From contig CANLSH010000033.1 of the NCBI GenBank assembly GCA_947493705.1, forward strand, positions 1-35,972: a stretch of DNA of 35,972 nucleotides. The letters are read 5' to 3'. The notes under the pieces were generated by a model. It worked only from the letters and a program-made list of their open reading frames with translations, ran no database searches and was not told the DNA's origin. This document shows positions 7,688 through 14,537 of this stretch, in pieces (the first letter of the stretch is position 1; the number at the start of each line of letters is the position of its first letter). The position numbers were made by a program, and so were the translations under genes. Origin of the DNA: an uncultured Arachnia sp. (lineage in GTDB: Bacteria; Actinomycetota; Actinomycetes; Propionibacteriales; Propionibacteriaceae).

Positions 7688-9036
7688 GCGCCCCCGGGCG
7701 CTGGCGTGGGCTCTCCCTTCGTCTTCGCCTGACGCTGGTCACCACTGGACTGCTCGCTGTGGGCCTGATCCTGGGAGCGGTGGCGCTCACGACGGTGGTG
7801 TCCGCGAGCCGTATCGCCACGCTCGACGAGTTGTCCGCCGCCCGAGCGGCGACCATCGCCAGGCTTGCCGAGGAGGATCGCCTTCCCGAACCGCTGCCTG
7901 TGGCCGAGGCGGGTGAGGTGGCGCAGGTGCTGGACGCCGACGGGTTGGTGGTGGCCAGCTCGGCCAATGCCAGCCGCACGCTCCCGGTGGTGAGCATCGA
8001 CGAAGTGACCGCCATGGCTCAGGAGCCCTCGGCAACATTGAGAACCGCATACGACGAGCAGGCCCGGGTGATGGCACTGTCAGCATCCTGGCGTGATCAA
8101 CCGGCGACGGTGGTGGTGTCGTTGCCGCTGCGCGACGTGGAGGGTGTGCTGGATGCACTCCGCGTTTCGCTCATCGGTGTTGTTCCCACCCTCAGCCTGC
8201 TGCTCGCCGGCGTCATCTGGCTGGCGCTGGGCCGGGCGCTGCGTCCCGTCGAACAGTTGCGCAGCGCCGCCGCCCAGGTCGCCCTTGAGGGCGGGCCGGG
8301 TTCGCTGCCGATCCCGGACTCCCGTGATGAACTGGGTGCACTGGCCCGCACGCTGAATGAAATGTTGAATCGTCTGGAGCAGGCGGCTGCCCGTCAGCGG
8401 TCTTTCGTGGAGGACGCGGCCCACGAACTGAGGTCTCCCATCTCCGTCCTGCGAGCCACCGTCGAGGCCGCCACGTCCTATCCGGAGGCCTGGTCCAACG
8501 GTGAACTCGCCGCAGATCTGGAGCCGGAGGTTCTGCGGATGCAAGCGCTGGTGGACGATCTGCTCCTCCTGGCGCGTGTTGGTGCCGCCCCTGCACGTCG
8601 ATCCCAGCAGGACTTGCTTGTCCTCGTTGCGGACGCAATCAACGGTGCCACACCCGGACCGGACGTGGAGATTCGGGGCGAGGGTTCGGCGTATGCGGAT
8701 TCAGCGGCTGTCAGCAGGGTGGTGCGCAACCTGGTGGAGAATGCATCACGGCATGCCCGAAGCAGAGTGCGGATCACGGTCTCCGACGGTTCTGTCATCG
8801 TCGAGGATGACGGTGAGGGTATCGCTGCGAAGGATCGTGAGCGTGTCTTCGAGCGATTCGTGCGTCTGGATGAAGCCCGTGAACGCGAGGCGGGGGGCAG
8901 CGGATTGGGTCTCGCCATCGTGCGGGAGATCGCACGGGATCACGGCGGTGACGTGTCGTTGGGCGACTCGGATCTCGGGGGCCTGAGCGCCACGCTGGTG
9001 CTGCCTGCGGAGGCTCCAGCAACAGCAGCGCGTTGA
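7684..9036 (+). CDS. Sensor histidine kinase
   Basis: This 450-residue membrane kinase is the cognate partner of the response regulator that overlaps it. A first transmembrane helix lies near residues 15-40 (LTLVTTGLLAVGLILGAVAL). An extracytoplasmic sensor region of about 130 residues follows, with a second helix near 160-182 (VSLIGVVPTLSLLLAGVIWLA). A HAMP linker runs to about 235. The phosphorylated residue is His247 in DAAHELRSPISVL (HisKA). The ATP-binding domain has the N box LVENASRHA, the G1 box VEDDGEGI, an F box ERVFERFVRLD and the G2 box GGSGLGLAIV. The sensed signal is unknown. The gene ends 14 bases before the convergent regulator gene, with no room for a terminator between them. 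Confidence 0.93.
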   Translation: MSAPGRWRGLSLRLRLTLVTTGLLAVGLILGAVALTTVVSASRIATLDELSAARAATIARLAEEDRLPEPLPVAEAGEVAQVLDADGLVVASSANASRTLPVVSIDEVTAMAQEPSATLRTAYDEQARVMALSASWRDQPATVVVSLPLRDVEGVLDALRVSLIGVVPTLSLLLAGVIWLALGRALRPVEQLRSAAAQVALEGGPGSLPIPDSRDELGALARTLNEMLNRLEQAAARQRSFVEDAAHELRSPISVLRATVEAATSYPEAWSNGELAADLEPEVLRMQALVDDLLLLARVGAAPARRSQQDLLVLVADAINGATPGPDVEIRGEGSAYADSAAVSRVVRNLVENASRHARSRVRITVSDGSVIVEDDGEGIAAKDRERVFERFVRLDEAREREAGGSGLGLAIVREIARDHGGDVSLGDSDLGGLSATLVLPAEAPATAAR

Positions 9037-9050
9037 GCATGAGAAGCGCT

Positions 9051-9740
9051 TCAGGGTGACAGCAGGCTGGACCAGCGCCATGTGAGGTGCTCGGACATCA
9101 GCTCCTGAGCTCGTTCAGTCTCGCCGAGACGCATCGCCGACAAGATTCCAGCGTGTTGATTGATCACCATCTGACGAAACGCTGGCAGGTCCATGTCATG
9201 GGCGGCGGCGCCACGCACGTCTCGGGCGATCGATTCCCTGACCGCGATTGTCAGACCCCGGATCAACTGATTGCCAGCGATCTGGGCGATGGCGGCATGG
9301 AACTCCGTGTCCAGTTCATTGAACCGACGCAGGGACGTGTCCGCGCTGGACATCGCCTCGAGGATCGTTGCCACCTCATCGAAGTCTTCTGTGGTGCCGC
9401 GTGCAATGGCCGCTGCCACACTGTGCTTCTCGAGGAGCACGCGTGTGGACAGTACGTCTGCGGCCGGAAACAGTTCCAGAGCCACGTGCATTCGCATCAG
9501 GTTGGTCAACGCCCATCCGTGCTCGCCTGATATCCGGGTCCCCCCGGTGCTGCCAGCACCCACTGCTGACTCGATGATTCCTTGTGCCTGGAGTGTGCGC
9601 ATCGCCTCACGCACGGCGGTACGACTGACCCCCAGATCGACGGCCAGGGAGCGCTCGGCTGGCAGGACGGAGCCAACGCGCAGATGGCCGTTGAAGATTT
9701 CCTCTTCCACGTGGTGCAGCACCACTTCGAACGCTTTCAC
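9051..9740 (-). CDS. lldR: FadR-family (GntR) lactate regulator, LldR-like
   Basis: This 229-residue GntR-family repressor of the FadR subfamily has a winged HTH at residues 1-70 (GSVLPAERSLAVDLGVSRTAVREAM, then LQAQGIIES) and an all-helical FCD ligand-binding domain to the C-terminus (LEKHSVAAAIA, ELDTEFHAAIAQIAGN, MVINQHAGILSAMR). The His and Asp residues usual for metal and ligand binding in FCD domains are present in these helices. It is divergent from the lactate permease operon, and a consensus FadR/LldR operator lies in between, so lactate-responsive control of the operon is the best inference. ATG at 9740 is the only reasonable start. The gene is convergent with the histidine kinase. 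Confidence 0.87.
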   Translation of the reverse strand: MKAFEVVLHHVEEEIFNGHLRVGSVLPAERSLAVDLGVSRTAVREAMRTLQAQGIIESAVGAGSTGGTRISGEHGWALTNLMRMHVALELFPAADVLSTRVLLEKHSVAAAIARGTTEDFDEVATILEAMSSADTSLRRFNELDTEFHAAIAQIAGNQLIRGLTIAVRESIARDVRGAAAHDMDLPAFRQMVINQHAGILSAMRLGETERAQELMSEHLTWRWSSLLSP

Positions 9741-9816
9741 CGTGTGATCCTAGTCGCCCCACGCTCCGCACTGGCAACACCTTCGTGGCGCGCGGAGGGC
9801 TTACCCACCCCCGTCG

Positions 9817-9846
9817 TTGACGCCGAACAACCTGCATGTCAGAATG
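9817..9846 (+). promoter_or_regulatory. Predicted promoter of the lactate operon
   Basis: TTGACG (9817-9822) is a five-of-six match to a -35 box, and CAGAAT (9840-9845) is a four-of-six match to a -10 box with 17 bases between. The predicted transcription start is near 9852, about 50 bases before the chosen permease start at 9902. The downstream edge of the -10 box coincides with the operator at 9845-9855, so a bound repressor would block polymerase. Confidence 0.55.
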
Positions 9847-9855
9847 GTCCTACCA
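9845..9855. promoter_or_regulatory. LldR/FadR-type operator
   Basis: TGGTCCTACCA fits the operator pattern of FadR-subfamily GntR regulators (TNGTCNNACNA) at every fixed position and is almost a perfect palindrome. It lies between the divergent lldR-like gene and the lactate permease operon, overlapping the predicted -10 box and start site. That position implies repression relieved by lactate, as described for LldR systems. I saw only this one clear copy in the 161-bp gap. Confidence 0.75.
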
Positions 9856-9901
9856 ATCGCGACGCAGAAGTCGCGGCTTTTCAGCAACGATGGAGTTTCT
9901 G

Positions 9902-11575
9902 ATGGAATTTCAGCCCGATCTTGCCCCGCTTGGCGGGTTGACGGTTTCAGCGCTGGTGGCTCTGCTGCCCCTGGCCACGATGTTCTTCACCCTGGGAGTC
10001 CTGCGATGGAAAGCGCACTGGGCGGGACTCTCATCACTCGCGGTGGCCATCTTGGTTGCCGTGTTTGCCTTCCAGATGCCTTTTGGTCTTGCCGCACTGA
10101 CCGCAACACAGGGAGCCGCGTTCGGGATCTTTCCGATCACCTGGATCGTGTTGACCGCGGTGTGGCTCTACGAGCTCACCGTCGTCTCGGGACGGTTCGA
10201 GGATCTGCGCGCCACGTTCAATCTCATTTCCGACGATCCGAGGATTCTCGCGATACTGATCGCGTTCTGCTTTGGCGGTTTGTTGGAAGCGTTGGCCGGG
10301 TTCGGTGCACCGGTGGCCATCACCGGCGTGATGCTCATGGCAGTCGGGTTCCCTGCGTTCCGCGCCGCAGCCACCGTTCTGCTGGCCAACACGGCGCCGG
10401 TGGCCTTCGGAGCCATCGCCATCCCCATCATCACCGCGGGCAATCTCACAGGGATTCCGTACACCGAGATCGGCGCCTACGTCGGGCACCAGACCCCGGT
10501 GCTTGCTCTCTTCGTCCCCCTCCTCCTCGTGCTGATCGCAGACGGATGGCGAGGAGTGCGTGAAACCTGGCCCGTAGCGCTTTCCATCGGGATCGCGTTC
10601 GCCGTGGCTCAATGGGTCAGTGCCACCTGGTTGTCGGTGGAGCTGACCGATGTCATTGCCTCCTTGGCGGGTCTCGGTGTCGGTGTGGGCGTCCTGCAGT
10701 TGTGGAAGCCGCGGGGAACCGAGGAAGCCAAGGTGCGTCTGGCGGGGATACACGACGAAGAGGCCAAGGCGGGATTGGTGTCCACCCTCAACCTGGAGCG
10801 TCACGCGATCACAGCGCGCCCCACGCAAGGCCGGATCTGGATGGCATTGTTTCCCTACCTGCTAATCATTGCGGTTTTTGCCTTGGCCAAGCTGGTCAAG
10901 TCGCTGGAATCCGCTCTGGAGTCCACCACACTCCTCATCCCCTGGCCCGGTCTGGATGGTCGTCTCCTCACCGACACTGGAGAGGTCTCGACGTCCACGA
11001 TTTACAAATTCCAGTGGCTGAGTTCTCCAGGAACACTCCTGCTGCTCTCGGGCATCGTCGTCGCCATCGTCTACAGGGTTCCGGCAGCCGAAGCAGTGCG
11101 AACTTTCGGACGACAGGTGTACAAGCTGCGCTGGACCTTCCTCACCATTGGCTCGGTGCTCGCGCTGGCCTACGTCATGAACCTGTCCGGCCAGACCATC
11201 ACGATCGGCACCTGGATTGCAGGAACGGGAGCGGCGTTCGCCTTCCTCTCCCCGATCCTGGGCTGGATCGGCACGGCGGTCACGGGTTCCGACACCAGCG
11301 CCAACGCGCTCTTCGCGACTCTGCAGCAGAGCGCTGCTGAAGGAGCCGGCATCGACCCGACGTTGCTCGTGGCCTCCAACACAGCTGGTGGTGTGGTGGG
11401 CAAAATGATCAGTCCACAGAACCTGGCAATCGCTGCGACGGCAGTGGGACTGGTGGGACACGAGTCCGACATTTTCCGCAAGGTCATCTGGTGGAGTCTC
11501 GGTCTGCTGCTGGCGCTGTGCCTCCTCATCGGTTTGCAGTCCACGCCCGTGCTGTCATGGATGCTGCCATCATGA
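9902..11575 (+). CDS. lldP: L-lactate permease (LctP family)
   Basis: This 557-residue transporter imports lactate (and probably glycolate) with protons. About 13-14 hydrophobic helices span the protein. Family signatures include EALAGFGAPVAITGVML (residues about 123-139), ANTAPVAFGAIAIPIITAGNLTG, TGSDTSANALFATLQQSAA and SNTAGGVVGKMISPQNLAIAATAVG near the C-terminus. ATG at 9902 is preferred because GGAG lies six bases upstream. ATG at 9890 and at 9836 are in frame but poorly placed, and the latter would overlap the promoter. It is the first gene of a five-gene operon: lutA begins 26 bases after its stop and the later genes overlap or abut. Control is by the LldR operator upstream. Confidence 0.93.
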   Translation: MEFQPDLAPLGGLTVSALVALLPLATMFFTLGVLRWKAHWAGLSSLAVAILVAVFAFQMPFGLAALTATQGAAFGIFPITWIVLTAVWLYELTVVSGRFEDLRATFNLISDDPRILAILIAFCFGGLLEALAGFGAPVAITGVMLMAVGFPAFRAAATVLLANTAPVAFGAIAIPIITAGNLTGIPYTEIGAYVGHQTPVLALFVPLLLVLIADGWRGVRETWPVALSIGIAFAVAQWVSATWLSVELTDVIASLAGLGVGVGVLQLWKPRGTEEAKVRLAGIHDEEAKAGLVSTLNLERHAITARPTQGRIWMALFPYLLIIAVFALAKLVKSLESALESTTLLIPWPGLDGRLLTDTGEVSTSTIYKFQWLSSPGTLLLLSGIVVAIVYRVPAAEAVRTFGRQVYKLRWTFLTIGSVLALAYVMNLSGQTITIGTWIAGTGAAFAFLSPILGWIGTAVTGSDTSANALFATLQQSAAEGAGIDPTLLVASNTAGGVVGKMISPQNLAIAATAVGLVGHESDIFRKVIWWSLGLLLALCLLIGLQSTPVLSWMLPS

Positions 11576-11601
11576 AAAATGTGAACGACAAGGAGAATCG
11601 T

Positions 11602-12378
11602 ATGGCTGCATCACCGCAGAGCTCCCCGGGAGAGGGATTGACGGTGGCGCTGTTCGCCACTTGTATCAACGACACGATGTTCCCTGGGACACCCCGGGCG
11701 ACGGTGGAGGTGTTGGAACGTCTGGGCTGCACGGTGGTATTCCCCCGAGCGCAGACCTGTTGTGGCCAGATTTTCACCAACACTGGCTACTTCGACCACG
11801 CGGTTCCCAGCGTGCGGACCTACGTGAAGGCCTTCGAACACTATGACTACATCGTCGGGCCCTCCGGAAGTTGCGTCGGGGCGGTACGGGAGCAACATCC
11901 CATACTGGCTGAACGCAGCGGGGACGCCGGGCTGCAACGCGATGTTGCCCAGGTGGCTCCCCGAACCCTGGATGTCAGCGAGTTCATCGTGGACGTACTC
12001 GGGGTCACCGACGTGGGTGCCCACTTTCCCCACCGTGTGACGTACCACCCCACCTGCCACTCGCTGCGCGTGGTGAAAGTGGGGGACCGGCCCTATCAAT
12101 TATTGAGCAAAGTACGTGGGCTGGAGCTGGTGGAGCTCCCCGATGCCCGGCAGTGTTGTGGGTTCGGCGGTACCTTCAGCATCAAGAACTCCGATGTCAG
12201 TGCCGCCATGGCCACGGACAAGGCGCGCAACGTCGCTTCCACCGAGGCGGAGTACCTGGTGGCGGGTGACAACTCCTGTCTGATGAACATCGGTGGCGTG
12301 CTGTCGCGGCAGAAGGCCCCGATCACACCGATCCACCTCGTTGAGATCCTGGCACATACGGAAAGGGCAGTGACATGA
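11602..12378 (+). CDS. lutA: LutA, lactate utilization (Fe)-S oxidoreductase subunit
   Basis: This 258-residue subunit of the LutABC complex oxidises L-lactate to pyruvate. It has two CCG (cysteine-rich) domains that bind an iron-sulfur cofactor. The first has ATCINDTMFPGT near the N-terminus and AQTCCGQIFTNTGYF. The second has YHPTCHSLRV and ARQCCGFGGTFS. The ATG at 11602 is chosen because AAGGAG stands six bases before it. Earlier in-frame starts at 11557 and 11572 would overlap or abut the permease stop. The stop codon overlaps lutB as ATGA. The length is slightly above that of Bacillus LutA (about 240 residues). Confidence 0.93.
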   Translation: MAASPQSSPGEGLTVALFATCINDTMFPGTPRATVEVLERLGCTVVFPRAQTCCGQIFTNTGYFDHAVPSVRTYVKAFEHYDYIVGPSGSCVGAVREQHPILAERSGDAGLQRDVAQVAPRTLDVSEFIVDVLGVTDVGAHFPHRVTYHPTCHSLRVVKVGDRPYQLLSKVRGLELVELPDARQCCGFGGTFSIKNSDVSAAMATDKARNVASTEAEYLVAGDNSCLMNIGGVLSRQKAPITPIHLVEILAHTERAVT

Positions 12379-13874
12379 CAGAACGACTCACTCCGGCACC
12401 CCCCTCGGGTGAACTCATCGACTCGCCCCGATTCCCGGTGGCGGCGCGCCGCGAACTCGCCAATGACCAGCAACGTCGCAATCTCCAGCACGCCACCCGC
12501 ACAATCCGGGACAAGCGGACACAGGCCGTGGGTGAAATGGAGAACTGGGAGGAGTTGCGAGCCGCGGGAGCCGCGATCAAGAGCCGCGTGCTACGCCACC
12601 TGCCGGAATACCTTGAGCAGTTGGAGGCCTCACTGACGCGCAACGGAGCCACGGTGCACTGGGCCAGGGACGCGGCCGAGGCGAACCGCATCGTCATTGA
12701 TCTCGTGCAACAGACCGGCTCCTCAGAGGTGGTCAAGGTGAAGTCCATGGCCACCCAAGAGATCGAACTCAACGAAGCTCTGGAGGAATCAGGTATCGCG
12801 GCATGGGAGACCGACCTGGCTGAACTGATCGTCCAACTCGGTCACGACCGTCCCTCACACATCCTGGTCCCGGCCATCCATCGCAACCGCTCCGAGGTGC
12901 GCGACATCTTCCTGGCCGAGATGGGCAACTACGGCACCCCGCCCCCACCTGATCTTGACGATCATCCGGAAAATCTCGCCAACGCAGCCAGGCAGCACCT
13001 CCGGGACAAGTTCCTGCGGGCAAAAGTTGCTGTCTCAGGTGCCAACTTCGCCGTCGCCGACACTGGATCGCTGGTGGTTGTTGAGTCAGAAGGCAACGGC
13101 CGGATGTGCCTGACCCTGCCCGAGACCCTCATCAGTGTGGTGGGCATTGAGAAGATTTTGCCGTCCTTCGACGATCTAGAAGTCTTCATGCAACTACTGC
13201 CACGCAGCTCCACCGCCGAGCGGATGAACCCCTACACCTCGATATGGTCGGGCGCCAGCGCCGGCGATGGACCCCAGAGTGTCCACGTTGTCCTCATCGA
13301 CAATGGCCGGACCAAGGCACTGGCAGACCCGCAGGGACGCCAGGCGTTGCGGTGCATCCGCTGCTCAGCGTGTCTCAATATCTGCCCCGTCTTCGAGAAG
13401 GTCGGAGGACACGCCTACGGTTCGGTCTACCCGGGCCCCATCGGGTCCATCCTCAACCCTCAGATCCGGGGTACTGCTTCGGCGGTGGACCGCTCGCTAC
13501 CCTTCGCCTCCTCCCTGTGCGGGGCGTGCACCGAGGTGTGCCCGGTGATGATCCCCATCGCTGACCTGCTGGTGCACATGCGGAGCAAAGTGGTGGATGC
13601 CAAGCAGGCCGAGAACAAGGGCGTGCACCTGCCCCACGCCGAACCGGCCATGATGAAAGCCGCCGGATGGGTGATGGCCGACCATCGTCGCCTGGAGGCG
13701 GCGCAACTCGCGTCCAAGACGGGCGGCAAGGTGCTGGGAAGTTTCACCGATCACATCGGTGCGCTGCCGTGGCCGCTGTCGAAATGGGCCGGCTCCCGCG
13801 ACACACCCACTCCACCCAAGGAGACCTTCCGCGACTGGTGGAAGGCAAACCGAGTCGAAGAGGATCAGCAATGA
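12375..13874 (+). CDS. lutB: LutB, lactate utilization iron-sulfur protein
   Basis: This 499-residue subunit is an electron-transfer component of the L-lactate oxidising LutABC complex. The N-terminal 300 residues form a LUD domain (KVKSMATQEIELNEALEESG and ANFAVADTGSLVVVESEGNG). A ferredoxin-like pair of cluster motifs follows: C327-x2-C330-x2-C333-x3-C337 (CIRCSACLNICPVF) and C382-x2-C385-x3-C389 (CGACTEVCPVMIPI). The C-terminal segment (RDTPTPPKETFRDWWKANR) matches the usual LutB tail. It overlaps lutA and lutC by ATGA at both ends, indicating tight translational coupling and equal expression. Confidence 0.95.
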   Translation: MTERLTPAPPSGELIDSPRFPVAARRELANDQQRRNLQHATRTIRDKRTQAVGEMENWEELRAAGAAIKSRVLRHLPEYLEQLEASLTRNGATVHWARDAAEANRIVIDLVQQTGSSEVVKVKSMATQEIELNEALEESGIAAWETDLAELIVQLGHDRPSHILVPAIHRNRSEVRDIFLAEMGNYGTPPPPDLDDHPENLANAARQHLRDKFLRAKVAVSGANFAVADTGSLVVVESEGNGRMCLTLPETLISVVGIEKILPSFDDLEVFMQLLPRSSTAERMNPYTSIWSGASAGDGPQSVHVVLIDNGRTKALADPQGRQALRCIRCSACLNICPVFEKVGGHAYGSVYPGPIGSILNPQIRGTASAVDRSLPFASSLCGACTEVCPVMIPIADLLVHMRSKVVDAKQAENKGVHLPHAEPAMMKAAGWVMADHRRLEAAQLASKTGGKVLGSFTDHIGALPWPLSKWAGSRDTPTPPKETFRDWWKANRVEEDQQ

Positions 13875-14536
13875 GTGCCAAAGCAGAGATCCTGGAACGT
13901 ATCCGCGCCGCCCTGGTGGATGTGCCTGAGATGCCCGCAGCCGATGATGTGCCGGTGGCATGGGCGTTCGGACGCGCGGTGGATCTGTCCTCCCTGGGCG
14001 GCGTCCTGGACGTCTTCGTCGAACGCGTCGAGGACTACGGGGCCATCGTGGTGCGATGCCCCGCTGACGACCTGCCCGCAGCGATCGCCGAAGGCCTGCA
14101 TGCGACGTCCGCCACCAGTGCGGTCATACCGGAGGGTCTGGACCCGGAATGGGTTGATGAGCTGGACAATGTCTCCATCACAGTCGAGGACGAGACGTCG
14201 CCGACGTCTGCCCAGTTGAACCAGATTGACGCCGTGGTCACCGCGGCAGCCGTCGGAGTGGCCGAGACTGGCACCATCGTTCTGGACCATTCCGCAGACC
14301 AGGGGCGCCGCGCCCTGACGCTCGTGCCGGATCGCCACATCGTGGTGATCCGCACAGATCAAGTGGTCTCAGGCGTACCTGAGGCAGTCACGCTGCTGCG
14401 GCCGGCGGTCGAGTCAGGTCAGCCACTGACGTGGATCAGTGGTGGAAGCGCGACGAGCGATATCGAGTTGTCCCGGGTTGAAGGCGTGCATGGGCCACGA
14501 CAGTTGTATGTCATCTTGATTGAGGAAAGGCTCTGA
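13871..14536 (+). CDS. lutC: LutC, lactate utilization LUD-domain protein
   Basis: This 221-residue third subunit of the LutABC L-lactate oxidation complex is a single LUD domain. Characteristic segments are the N-terminal helix AKAEILERIRAAL, then AVVTAAAVGVAETGTIVLDHS (residues about 122-142), GRRALTLVPDRHIVVI, and the C-terminal SGGSATSDIELSRVEGVHGP that marks the LutC/YkgG family. The ATG at 13871 overlaps the lutB stop as ATGA. The next gene begins one base after its stop. Confidence 0.95.
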   Translation: MSAKAEILERIRAALVDVPEMPAADDVPVAWAFGRAVDLSSLGGVLDVFVERVEDYGAIVVRCPADDLPAAIAEGLHATSATSAVIPEGLDPEWVDELDNVSITVEDETSPTSAQLNQIDAVVTAAAVGVAETGTIVLDHSADQGRRALTLVPDRHIVVIRTDQVVSGVPEAVTLLRPAVESGQPLTWISGGSATSDIELSRVEGVHGPRQLYVILIEERL

Positions 14537-14537
14537 C